This document shows, piece by piece, positions 8,084 to 15,121 of a stretch of 29,587 bases of DNA. The position numbers and the translations under genes were made by a program. The stretch covers positions 1 to 29,587 of the forward strand of contig CALFPO010000008.1 in assembly GCA_937919165.1 (NCBI GenBank), written 5' to 3'. The stretch's first letter is position 1, and every line of letters begins with the position of its first letter. The stretch is from an uncultured Bacillota bacterium. GTDB taxonomy: Bacteria > Bacillota_I > Bacilli_A > Erysipelotrichales > Erysipelotrichaceae. The notes under the pieces were generated by a model that saw only the letters and a list, made by a program, of their open reading frames with translations, was not told where the DNA came from and did no database searches.

Positions 8084-8734
8084 TTCCTTGTTCAGTTTTC
8101 TTATGTCGGTCAATGTATAGCCCGATGATATGAGTTTCTTCTCGCATTGATGCGATTCATCACCATGAGCGATTACCACCACTTCGATGCCTCTAGATGT
8201 CTTGTATACAGCAAGATTTGAGATCGAGCAATCGCATTCCTTGAAGCATCTGGCGATTTCCTCCATGATGCCAACCTTGTCTTCGCTGATGGCTATAACA
8301 TATCTTGTGGCATCCTGCTTATAACCAAGCAGATTGATGAAAGCCGTGAAGATATCGTTCTGCGTTATGATGCCTTCAAGTTGATTCTTCTTATCGACAA
8401 CAAGCAGACAGGCAATATCGTTCTCTAGCATCTTGGTTGCCGCTTCTTCCAGCAAGGCGTCGCCATCGATGGTCTTGACATCCTTGATCATGATATCGGA
8501 GATCTTAAGCTTATTGAGAAGATAGTTCAGTTCAAATACCGATAAGGTAGATGAATTGTTGGGCGTATGCGATCTGATGACGCCTCCTGTCAGCAAGCCA
8601 ATCAGCTTATTGCCTGAATCGACTACAGGCAATCGGTGGAAATTGTTGGCTGACATGATTTCCATTGCTTCAGAAATGGATCCATCAGGTCCGGTGGTGA
8701 CCGGATTGACAGTCATATAGTCTTTTACGTACAT
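8078..8734 (-). CDS. CBS-pair plus ACT domain regulatory protein at the end of the liv operon (AcuB-like)
   Basis: A 218-residue cytoplasmic protein with two N-terminal CBS motifs (about residues 1-60, including YMTVNPVTTGPDGSISEAMEIM and HRLPVVD; and about 77-135, including IMIKDVKTIDGDALLEEAATKM and CLLVVDKKNQLEGIITQNDI) followed by an ACT-like domain (about 142-212, RYVIAISEDKVGIMEEIARCF). CBS pairs usually bind adenine nucleotides and ACT domains usually bind amino acids, so it probably senses energy state and an amino acid. Its ATG lies two bases after the livF stop with a strong AGGAGG site, and the operon terminator follows directly, so it belongs to the liv operon. It carries no DNA-binding or transporter domain. 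Its partner is unknown. Confidence 0.85.
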   Translation of the reverse strand: MYVKDYMTVNPVTTGPDGSISEAMEIMSANNFHRLPVVDSGNKLIGLLTGGVIRSHTPNNSSTLSVFELNYLLNKLKISDIMIKDVKTIDGDALLEEAATKMLENDIACLLVVDKKNQLEGIITQNDIFTAFINLLGYKQDATRYVIAISEDKVGIMEEIARCFKECDCSISNLAVYKTSRGIEVVVIAHGDESHQCEKKLISSGYTLTDIRKLNKEG

Positions 8735-8736
8735 CT

Positions 8737-9441
8737 TTAACCTCCTAGATATGCTTTCTTGATATCGTTGCTATTTAGCAGCTCGGTTCCGGTACCGGAC
8801 ATTACGATCTTTCCGGTTTCCAGCACATATGCTCTATCGGCTATGGCCAAGGCCATGTTCGCATTCTGTTCAACCAGCAATATCGAGGTACCTGACTTGT
8901 TTATTTCTTTTATGATGCTGAATATCTCTTTCACAAGAAGCGGAGACAGTCCCATTGATGGTTCATCCAGAAGCATGATCTTTGGCTTTGACATCAAGGC
9001 ACGTCCCATCGCCAGCATCTGCTGTTCGCCACCTGACAGTGTTCCAGCCAATTGGTTTCTTCTTTCCAACAGGCGCGGAAACAACTCATAGACCTTTTCG
9101 AGATCCTTTTTGATCTCTTCCTTGTCTTTTCTCAGATAGGCGCCAAGCATCAGATTGTCTTCAACGCTCTGTGAGGCGAATACCCTTCTTCTTTCTGGAC
9201 ATTGAGCTAGACCCATCTTGACGATATCATGCGGTGCACTCTTGCAGATATTGACGTCATCAAGCATTATCGATCCATCATAAGGCCTCAATAAGCCAGA
9301 TATCGTATGCATGGTTGTGGTCTTTCCAGCGCCATTGGCACCGATCAGCGTCACTATTTCGCCATCATTCACTTCAAAATCTATGCCCTTTATGGCTTCG
9401 ATCATTCCATAACGGACGACCAGATTGTTAACCTTCAGCAT
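8737..9441 (-). CDS. livF: Branched-chain amino acid ABC transporter, ATP-binding protein LivF
   Basis: Second ATPase of the LIV-I type importer. The 234 residues show Walker A GANGAGKTTT, signature LSGGEQQMLAMGRAL, Walker B IMLLDEPSMGLSP and the switch histidine position replaced by Gln in LLVEQN, as is normal in LivF. An in-frame TTG exists at 9447, but the ATG at 9441, six bases after GGTGA, is the better start. With that start the gene begins just after the livG stop codon. It pairs with LivG on the cytoplasmic side of LivH and LivM. Confidence 0.95.
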   Translation of the reverse strand: MLKVNNLVVRYGMIEAIKGIDFEVNDGEIVTLIGANGAGKTTTMHTISGLLRPYDGSIMLDDVNICKSAPHDIVKMGLAQCPERRRVFASQSVEDNLMLGAYLRKDKEEIKKDLEKVYELFPRLLERRNQLAGTLSGGEQQMLAMGRALMSKPKIMLLDEPSMGLSPLLVKEIFSIIKEINKSGTSILLVEQNANMALAIADRAYVLETGKIVMSGTGTELLNSNDIKKAYLGG

Positions 9442-9443
9442 AA

Positions 9444-10202
9444 TCAATCACCCAAATACGCCTTGATGACATCAGGATTGTTCTTGATCTCTTCAGGGCT
9501 TCCTTTCGCCAATAGAGTTCCATAGTTAAGCACATATATTCTTTCGCAGATGTTCATGACAAGATTCATGTCATGTTCAATCAGCAGAACGCAGATATTG
9601 AATTTGTCTCTGACAAGCTTGATGGTGTTCATCAGATCTTCAGTCTCCTGAGGATTCATGCCGGCAGCCGGTTCATCAAGCAGCAGAACCTTCGGATTGG
9701 TTGCCAAAGCTCTGGCGATCTCTAGCCTTCTTTGTGCGCCATATGGCAGACTTGAAGCCTTGATATCCTTGAATTCATCCAAAGCGAATATCTTCAGAAG
9801 TTCCAGAGACTTCTCTTCAATGGCCTTTTCAGCATCATTGAATTTCTTGGTTCTGAATAGGCTATCAAACAACGAATACTCATGAAGGTTATTCATCGCA
9901 ACCTTGACATTGTCCAGCACCGAAATATTGCTGAAAAGACGTATATTCTGGAAGGTTCTGGCAACGCCATTCTTGTTCACTTCAATAGTAGACATCTTTG
10001 CTGTATCCTTGCCATCAAGATATATCTTCCCTCTTGAAGGCTCATATACTTTCGTAAGCATATTAAAGACCGTAGTCTTGCCTGCACCATTAGGTCCAAT
10101 CAGACCGACTATCTCATGCTCATTGATCTCAAAGTTAAAATTGTTGACTGCCGTCAATCCCCCGAAATCAATGCCTAAATTTTCAGTATTAATTACGCTC
10201 AT
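9444..10202 (-). CDS. livG: Branched-chain amino acid ABC transporter, ATP-binding protein LivG
   Basis: First ATPase of the LIV-I type importer, 252 residues. Walker A is GPNGAGKTTV, the signature is the LivG form LPYGAQRRLEIARAL, Walker B is VLLLDEPAAGMNPQE, and the switch histidine is in LLIEHDMNLVM. The segment after the Q-loop (VARTFQNIRLFSNISVLDNV) is typical. The ATG at 10202 overlaps the livM stop codon as ATGA, so translation is coupled. It is expected to form a heterodimer with LivF. Confidence 0.95.
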   Translation of the reverse strand: MSVINTENLGIDFGGLTAVNNFNFEINEHEIVGLIGPNGAGKTTVFNMLTKVYEPSRGKIYLDGKDTAKMSTIEVNKNGVARTFQNIRLFSNISVLDNVKVAMNNLHEYSLFDSLFRTKKFNDAEKAIEEKSLELLKIFALDEFKDIKASSLPYGAQRRLEIARALATNPKVLLLDEPAAGMNPQETEDLMNTIKLVRDKFNICVLLIEHDMNLVMNICERIYVLNYGTLLAKGSPEEIKNNPDVIKAYLGD

Positions 10203-11230
10203 TTCTTAAACTTCCCTATAATCTTTTCAATTCTGTCAGAGATCTTCTTGTTGTTCTTGATCAGCATGATCAGAATCAAGACAACTGAATAGATCAGCAT
10301 TCTGTAGTCATTCAATCCTCTAAGCAATTCAGGAAGCAACAGCAGGATAATGGTCGAGAAGATCGTGCCGTTGATGTTTCCTAGTCCGCCTAATACGACA
10401 TAGACAAGTATCAGAATAGAGGTATTGTAGTCGAATTTGGCGGCTGTGATATTTGCGTAATTCAAGGCATAGATTGATCCAGCCATGCCGCAAAGAATAG
10501 CGGAAACGACAAATACAAGCAGCTTATACTTGGTGGTATTGATGCCAATAGAAATGGCTGCAATCGAGTTGTCTCTTGTTGCCAAGATTGCTCTTCCGTG
10601 CTTTGAATAAAGGATGTTGTATATTACGAACAAGGTAACAATAATCAGGATGATGCCGGCCGTGAATGAAGACAGTTTATTGACGATCACTGAACCGGTT
10701 GCACCTTTCACTATCATTGTTCCCTTATCCGACAGATTGATGTTGTTGTCGATGAACGAGAACTTCAATCCGTCGTCTACAGCGACATAAAGGTTGTTGA
10801 AGATGCTCTTGATGATCTGGCAAAATGCCAAAGTAACGATCGCAAGATAGTCACCTTCAAGTTTCAATACAGGCACACCGACAATCAAACCGAAAATGCC
10901 TGCAAACACGCCTGCCACAAGCGTAGAAAGAATAAGCACTACGATGCCGTTATCGATGAAGGCAGCTAGATAAGCGCTGGCAACAGCAGCACTGAAAGCA
11001 CCTACCGACATAAAACCTGCTTGGCCTAGCGACAGATTGCCGGAAAAACCGACAATAAGATTGAGCGACAAAGCCGCTACAACATAGCAGCAGGTCGGAA
11101 CCAACAGGTTCTTCATCAGGTATGAGATGTGGTTGGTCTTTAATAGAATCTCAACAATCAGATATAGAACAATCACAATAAGATAGGAGAATGTTCTAGT
11201 TCTGTATTTCTTATCGAACAGTTTAGACAT
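10199..11230 (-). CDS. livM: Branched-chain amino acid ABC transporter, permease LivM
   Basis: Integral membrane permease, 343 residues with about nine or ten hydrophobic helices. The N-terminal family signature is LNLIVGFSGNLSLGQAGFMSVGAFSAA, and the conserved GPLVGVPVLKLEGDYLAIVTLAF-like segment is present as GLIVGVPVLKLEGDYLAIVT. The cytoplasmic coupling region contains KHGRAILATRDNSIAAISIGIN. The ATG at 11230 overlaps the livH stop (TAATG). It pairs with LivH to form the channel. Confidence 0.94.
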   Translation of the reverse strand: MSKLFDKKYRTRTFSYLIVIVLYLIVEILLKTNHISYLMKNLLVPTCCYVVAALSLNLIVGFSGNLSLGQAGFMSVGAFSAAVASAYLAAFIDNGIVVLILSTLVAGVFAGIFGLIVGVPVLKLEGDYLAIVTLAFCQIIKSIFNNLYVAVDDGLKFSFIDNNINLSDKGTMIVKGATGSVIVNKLSSFTAGIILIIVTLFVIYNILYSKHGRAILATRDNSIAAISIGINTTKYKLLVFVVSAILCGMAGSIYALNYANITAAKFDYNTSILILVYVVLGGLGNINGTIFSTIILLLLPELLRGLNDYRMLIYSVVLILIMLIKNNKKISDRIEKIIGKFKK

Positions 11231-12105
11231 TATACTTTCTCCCTCTTATTTGTACCAAGCAAGCCGACTGGCTTTATTAATAAAACAACAATCAGAACCA
11301 GGAATACGATCGCATCTGAAAGTTCAGTTGAGATGTATGCCTTAGCAAGAACTTCGATTATTCCAAGCAAAACGCCGCCCAAGAAAGCTCCAGGAAGCGA
11401 ACCGATGCCGCCGAATACCGCAGCCGTAAATGCCTTTATGCCTGGCATTGAACCCATGGTAGGATTTACAGCCGGATAGGTAGCGGACAGCAGCAATGAA
11501 GCGACAGCAGCCAAGCCAGAACCGATGGCAAAGGTCAATGAAATGATCTGATCTACATTGATTCCCATCAAACTTGCTGCACCCTTGTCTTCAGAGCAAG
11601 CACGCAAAGCTTTGCCGGTCTTTGTCTTATTAATAAACAGCATCAGAACAATCATTATGACTGAACATGCCAGAATCGTCACCAATGTAATATATGGAAT
11701 CGACAATCTGCCGATAACCAGCTTGTTTTCGATGATTGAAGGAAATATCTTGGTAGATGAGGTCCATACAAGCTGTGCGCCATTCTGCAAGAAATACGAC
11801 ACGCCAATAGCTGTAATGAGCACTGCCAAGCTAGGTGCACTTCTAAGTGGCTTATAAGCCAGCTTCTCGATGATTACGCCAAGCAATGTACAGGCTGCAA
11901 CGCCAATAAGCGCCGATACAATAACCGGCAGATTAAGTTTTGCAATGGCCAAGAAAATTACGTATGAGCCGATCATGATGACGTCCCCATGCGCAAAATT
12001 CAGCATCTTAGCGATGCCGTATACCATGGTGTAGCCTAGTGCAATGATTGCATAAACGCTACCCAAACTGATTCCATCAATAATGTAAGATATAAAATTA
12101 ATCAT
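11230..12105 (-). CDS. livH: Branched-chain amino acid ABC transporter, permease LivH
   Basis: Integral membrane permease, 291 residues, with the LivH opening IIDGISLGSVYAIIALGYTMVYGIAKMLNFAHGD and the coupling loop TGKALRACSEDKGAASLMGINVD. About eight hydrophobic helices are visible. An in-frame TTG at 12114 exists, but the ATG at 12105 is preferred. No good ribosome binding site is visible in front of either codon, which is unusual for this operon. A stem-loop fills the gap to livJ, so the permeases are probably translated and transcribed less than the binding protein. Confidence 0.93.
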   Translation of the reverse strand: MINFISYIIDGISLGSVYAIIALGYTMVYGIAKMLNFAHGDVIMIGSYVIFLAIAKLNLPVIVSALIGVAACTLLGVIIEKLAYKPLRSAPSLAVLITAIGVSYFLQNGAQLVWTSSTKIFPSIIENKLVIGRLSIPYITLVTILACSVIMIVLMLFINKTKTGKALRACSEDKGAASLMGINVDQIISLTFAIGSGLAAVASLLLSATYPAVNPTMGSMPGIKAFTAAVFGGIGSLPGAFLGGVLLGIIEVLAKAYISTELSDAIVFLVLIVVLLIKPVGLLGTNKREKV

Positions 12106-12112
12106 AATTAGC

Positions 12113-12146
12113 AAGAGAAAGGATAGCCTATTAAAAGGCTATCCTT
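12113..12146 (-). terminator. Stem-loop between livJ and livH (attenuator or mRNA stabiliser)
   Basis: Eleven-base-pair perfect stem, AAGGATAGCCT (12146-12136 on the minus strand) with AGGCTATCCTT (12129-12119), loop of six, followed by TCTCTT, which is not a full T-run. It lies right after the livJ stop codon. It probably lowers read-through to the permease genes and protects the livJ message. Confidence 0.65.
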
Positions 12147-12160
12147 AGAATATTCAATAA

Positions 12161-13321
12161 CTAGTCAGCACTAACGTAAGCGCCATCCTGGATCATATAT
12201 GTCTTAGGGCTCTTAGAGATCTTTCCATCCTTAGTCCAAGTGCAGTTGTTTCCAGTCAAGCCAGTGTATGTGTAGGAAGGCATGTAGTCCTTGATCAGGT
12301 TGCCGATTTCCTGTGCAGACATATCAGCTGTAGCGCCAGCAGCCTTCATGGCATTAACGATTACATAGACGCAGTCATAAGCATCAGCTGCGAACTGGTT
12401 AGGTTCGATGCCGCATAATGCCTTATACTTCTTAACGAAATCAACAGTAGCATCATCTGTAGCGAATGCTGTAAATGGAGTAAGCAGATATACGCCATTC
12501 AGAAGTTCAGTGTTTACACCATCAAGCTGCAGAACGCCATCCATGCCATCAACACCGAAGAACTTAACATCATAGCCCTGCTTATTGGCTTCATTGATGA
12601 TCTGGTAAGCTTCACTGTAGTACATAGGAAGGAATATCAGATCGCAGCCATTAGCGGCAGCATCCTTAACCTGTGTAGAGAAGTCTGTCTTTGTTTCTTC
12701 TGTGAATGTAGTCTTAGAAGCAACTTCAATGCCTAAGCTATCGCAAGTAGAAACAAATGTTTCAGTAATTCCCTTTGAATAGTCATCAGAGTTGTTTGTG
12801 ATTACAGCAACCTTTGATGCAATGTCCTTGTTGGCGATGTAGTTGGCAGCAGCAACACCCTGTTCTGGATCGCCGAAGCACATTCTGTAGATATAGTCGC
12901 CAGCAGCAACAACATCATCACTGGAAGCGGATGGTGTGATACCGAAGATACCATCATTGTTTGTAAGCGGAGCAACAGTCAAAGCTGGTCCAGTAGTAAC
13001 GGTAACAACAGAAACCTTCATGCCTTTGTCCATCAGCTGTGCATAGCAGTTTGCAGCCTGTTCAGGATCATGAGCATCATCAAGAATCTGCAGGTCAATC
13101 TGGAAGTCGCCATTTGAAGCGTTGATTTCATCAACAGCTACCTGGGCGCCATAGAATACAGCATTGCCATATTCGGCAGCAGGACCTGTAAGTGGACCAG
13201 AACCACCGATAACGATAGTCTTTACACCATCATCAGCTGGTTCAGTTTCACCAGAACCGCCACATGCAGTTAACGAGAACACGCACATAACAGCAAGAAG
13301 TAAAGCTAATAACTTTTTCAT
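12161..13321 (-). CDS. livJ: Branched-chain amino acid ABC transporter, substrate-binding lipoprotein LivJ
   Basis: Extracellular binding protein of the periplasmic-binding-protein type 1, family 6. The 386-residue precursor starts MKKLLALLLAVMCVFSLTACGG, with lipobox LTAC and lipidation at Cys20. The mature part has the family opening IVIGGSGPLTGPAAEYGNA, GAQVAVDEINA, the segment LTNNDGIFGITPSASSDD, and FAADAYDCVYVIVNAM near the end. The ATG at 13321 follows an AAGGGA site. It is the first structural gene of livJHMGF and the CBS/ACT gene. The ligand is probably Leu, Ile or Val, supported by the Ile/Leu/Val-rich leader peptide upstream, although family 6 proteins can bind other small amino acids. 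Confidence 0.94.
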   Translation of the reverse strand: MKKLLALLLAVMCVFSLTACGGSGETEPADDGVKTIVIGGSGPLTGPAAEYGNAVFYGAQVAVDEINASNGDFQIDLQILDDAHDPEQAANCYAQLMDKGMKVSVVTVTTGPALTVAPLTNNDGIFGITPSASSDDVVAAGDYIYRMCFGDPEQGVAAANYIANKDIASKVAVITNNSDDYSKGITETFVSTCDSLGIEVASKTTFTEETKTDFSTQVKDAAANGCDLIFLPMYYSEAYQIINEANKQGYDVKFFGVDGMDGVLQLDGVNTELLNGVYLLTPFTAFATDDATVDFVKKYKALCGIEPNQFAADAYDCVYVIVNAMKAAGATADMSAQEIGNLIKDYMPSYTYTGLTGNNCTWTKDGKISKSPKTYMIQDGAYVSAD

Positions 13322-13360
13322 AATTTTCCCTTCTTTCCAATAATCTCCGATAGATATAAT

Positions 13361-13403
13361 CTATCAAAATAAAAGATGGACCTTCAGTAATATCGGACCC
13401 ATC
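13361..13403 (-). terminator. Intrinsic terminator in the liv leader (attenuator)
   Basis: Minus-strand stem GATGGGTC (13403-13396) with GGTCCATC (13382-13375), eight pairs including two G-U pairs, and a 13-base loop, followed by TTTTATTTT (13374-13366). It lies between the liv promoter and livJ, so it would stop transcription before the first structural gene unless disrupted. Confidence 0.72.
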
Positions 13404-13439
13404 TAATTAACGATTAACCAATGGCGTTATATTACTAAA
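13383..13439 (-). promoter_or_regulatory. Candidate antiterminator pairing in the liv leader
   Basis: The segment TTTAGTAATAT (13439-13429), ten bases after the stop codon of the leader peptide, is complementary over 11 bases (one G-U pair) to ATATTACTGAA (13393-13383), the loop of the attenuator terminator. Pairing would compete with, or sterically hinder, the terminator hairpin. A ribosome sitting on the leader stop codon would cover part of the 5' segment. Confidence 0.5.
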
Positions 13440-13448
13440 TATTATCGA

Positions 13449-13550
13449 CTATCTCAAAATAAGTCCACACAAGACCAAAATGATGTCAATAATAATTAGA
13501 GCCATTCTTTCAGCAACAAAGTCAATATAATCATTCATATATAATGTCAT
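13449..13550 (-). CDS. Candidate Ile/Leu/Val-rich leader peptide of the liv operon (33 aa)
   Basis: A short reading frame begins with ATG at 13550 behind an excellent AAGGAG site and ends with TAG at 13451-13449. Residues 18-32 read LIIIDIILVLCGLIL, with 12 of 15 positions Ile, Leu or Val; over the whole peptide 15 of 33 are branched-chain residues. It starts about 20 bases after the predicted transcription start, and a terminator and livJ follow. This is the layout of classical amino-acid attenuation leaders such as those of enterobacterial ilv operons. The frame is open upstream to 13670, but the promoter lies inside that stretch. Alternatives are a small hydrophobic membrane peptide or a toxin-like peptide, since the same residues would also form a membrane helix. 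Confidence 0.65.
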   Translation of the reverse strand: MTLYMNDYIDFVAERMALIIIDIILVLCGLILR

Positions 13551-13568
13551 AAATATATCTCCTTTCTT

Positions 13569-13607
13569 GCTTAAATATAGTTTAAGCACCTCTCTATCTA
13601 TAGTCAA
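13569..13607 (-). promoter_or_regulatory. Promoter of the liv operon with inverted repeat over the -10
   Basis: Minus-strand TTGACT (13607-13602) and TAAACT (13584-13579) with a 17-base spacer. The -10 lies inside a 7-base inverted repeat, GCTTAAA (13587-13581) and TTTAAGC (13575-13569) with a five-base centre, which could be a repressor site or a hairpin at the 5' end of the transcript. The leader-peptide ATG is at 13550. Confidence 0.6.
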
Positions 13608-13643
13608 TACATATTTCACATATTTTACACATTTTTGCATTAT

Positions 13644-13672
13644 TTTTTCATTAAATGTAAATATTTTCATAA
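13644..13672 (-). promoter_or_regulatory. Shared upstream element, liv copy
   Basis: On the minus strand this 29-base segment starts TTATGAAAATATTTACAT and ends AATGAAAAA. It matches the segment upstream of oppA (20856-20828) at 26 of 29 positions. It lies 36 bases upstream of the liv -35 box; its 18-base core begins 47 bases upstream. The core is nearly palindromic (ATGAAAAT/ATTTACAT). It also overlaps the spacer of the divergent DUF3899 promoter. Confidence 0.6.
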
Positions 13673-13678
13673 TATAAT
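13651..13678 (+). promoter_or_regulatory. Candidate promoter of the DUF3899 gene
   Basis: A perfect TATAAT at 13673-13678 with a weak -35 (TTAAAT, 13651-13656, 16-base spacer). About 115 bases of untranslated leader would precede the ATG at 13798. Nothing structured was recognised in that leader. Confidence 0.4.
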
Positions 13679-13797
13679 TGTATTAAGCGGAATTAGATGA
13701 AAAACTTATCATTCTTCTGTATGCCATTACAAGTGCTATTTATGAAGGAAGCTGAGATAAGTATCAGGAATTCCAGATTACATAAGAAGGTAAAACA

Positions 13798-14157
13798 ATG
13801 AAAAAAATGTTCAAGTCATTCAAAATAAAGGATTTTCTTATCAATCTTCTGATATGTCTATCTTACCCGGCCATCAAAACAATCGTCAGCAAAAACAGAT
13901 TCTTGACTTTTTCTGATACCAGTTTCATCATGTCGACGGTTTTCATTGTGGGCGGAATGGTAAACCTGCTTGTTCGTTCAGGCGATTTCGATATAACAAG
14001 CTTCATTGCCAAGAAATCATTCGCCAAAGACTCAAACCTGTCATACGACAGATACAAAGAAGATAAAGAAAAAGAAAGAGAAGGCAGTTTCAATTACCTT
14101 CTCTTTGTCGGAATAATAACACTTATGCTTTCTCTTATAGCCTCTATTTTTGCTTAG
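13798..14157 (+). CDS. DUF3899 family small membrane protein
   Basis: A 119-residue protein of unknown function. Three hydrophobic helices are visible: about residues 13-30 (FLINLLICLSYPAIKTIV), 43-60 (FIMSTVFIVGGMVNLLVR) and 100-118 (YLLFVGIITLMLSLIASIFA). Between the last two lies a charged stretch rich in Lys and Glu. The central segment FIVGGMVNLLVRSGDFDITSFIAKKSF matches the conserved core of DUF3899 as I remember it. The ATG at 13798 has an AGAAGG site. It stands alone on the plus strand, divergent from liv and convergent with oppF, and its last 14 bases overlap the end of oppF with no terminator between them. Confidence 0.7.
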   Translation: MKKMFKSFKIKDFLINLLICLSYPAIKTIVSKNRFLTFSDTSFIMSTVFIVGGMVNLLVRSGDFDITSFIAKKSFAKDSNLSYDRYKEDKEKEREGSFNYLLFVGIITLMLSLIASIFA

Positions 14158-15121
14158 CTTCTTCTTTTTCCATTTCCTGAAGCTTAGCCTCATATTCGGC
14201 TAGTTCACGATCGTTCGCGAATACAAAGTGACCTGGTCTGATTTCCTGCAACTCAGGTTTAGGACCGCTGTGGTCCCTCTTAGACTCATCGTAAATGATG
14301 TGTTTTTTCTTCTTTTCGATTATTGGGTCAGGCATAGGTACAGCTGACAACAATGAAATCGTATATGGATGGAGAGGATGCTTGAACAGTTCTTCTGTTT
14401 CAGCTATTTCGACAATTCTTCCTAAATGGATAACTGCAATTCTGTCAGAAATGAACCTTACGACTGAAAGGTCATGTGCTATGAACATATAGGTCAAGCC
14501 TTTTTCATCTTTCAGCTTATTCATAAGATTGAGCACCTGAGCACGAATGGAAACATCTAGTGCGGAGATAGGCTCATCCGCAACAATCAATTCAGGCTCC
14601 ATGATCATTGCACGTGCAATGCCGACTCTCTGTCTCTGTCCGCCAGAGAATTCATGCGGATACCTTGACTTGTGTTCTGGAAGCAGACCAACAGATTCCA
14701 AGGCAGCATCTACCTTGGCGATTCTGTCTTCTTCATCCTTGTACAGATGGAAATTGTACAGTCCTTCAGATACACAGTATTCAATTGTAGCTCTCTCATT
14801 CAATGAAGCGGCAGGATCTTGGAAAATCATCTGGATAGATCTAATGACTTCCTTATCTTCTTCCTTAGAGATCTTGCCCGAAATTCTCTTGCCTTTGAAG
14901 AGGATTTCTCCCTTTGCAAGATCATTGATCCTAAGGATGGCTCTGCCTATTGTGGTCTTTCCCGAACCTGATTCACCTACAAGAGAGAATGTTTCGCCTT
15001 TGTAGATATCGAAATTAGCATTCTTTACTGCTCTGAATGGTTTCTTTTCGCCAATATCGAAGGCAACATCAACATTTCTAACCGACAACAATACTTCTTT
15101 ATCGTTAGTCTTTTCCGACAT
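14144..15121 (-). CDS. oppF: Oligopeptide ABC transporter, ATP-binding protein OppF
   Basis: Second ATPase of the oligopeptide importer, 325 residues. Walker A is GESGSGKTT, the signature is FSGGQRQRVGIARAM, Walker B is LIVADEPISALDVS and the switch histidine is in FIAHDLSVV. The C-terminal oligopeptide-transporter extension (HPLHPYTISLLSAVPMPDP) is present. Unlike OppD it lacks an obvious cysteine cluster. The ATG at 15121 has an AAGGAGG site and overlaps the end of oppD by 17 bases. It is the last gene of oppABCDF and converges with the DUF3899 gene. Confidence 0.95.
   Translation of the reverse strand: MSEKTNDKEVLLSVRNVDVAFDIGEKKPFRAVKNANFDIYKGETFSLVGESGSGKTTIGRAILRINDLAKGEILFKGKRISGKISKEEDKEVIRSIQMIFQDPAASLNERATIEYCVSEGLYNFHLYKDEEDRIAKVDAALESVGLLPEHKSRYPHEFSGGQRQRVGIARAMIMEPELIVADEPISALDVSIRAQVLNLMNKLKDEKGLTYMFIAHDLSVVRFISDRIAVIHLGRIVEIAETEELFKHPLHPYTISLLSAVPMPDPIIEKKKKHIIYDESKRDHSGPKPELQEIRPGHFVFANDRELAEYEAKLQEMEKEEAKQK

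Noticed and set aside
13551..13670. Upstream extension of the leader peptide to a 73-residue frame
   Set aside because: The extension crosses the liv promoter and has no ribosome binding site. The start at 13550 has an excellent one.
13689..13757. A short plus-strand stretch upstream of the DUF3899 gene that translates as DEKLIILLYAITSAIYEGS before a stop
   Set aside because: It looks protein-like, but it has no start codon after the preceding in-frame stop and no ribosome binding site. It could be a decayed gene end, but 20 codons are not enough to claim a pseudogene.
13697..13801. A 34-codon plus-strand frame starting ATGAAAAACTTATC and overlapping the DUF3899 start as ATGA
   Set aside because: The overlap is attractive, but there is no real ribosome binding site and the peptide shows no recognisable feature.
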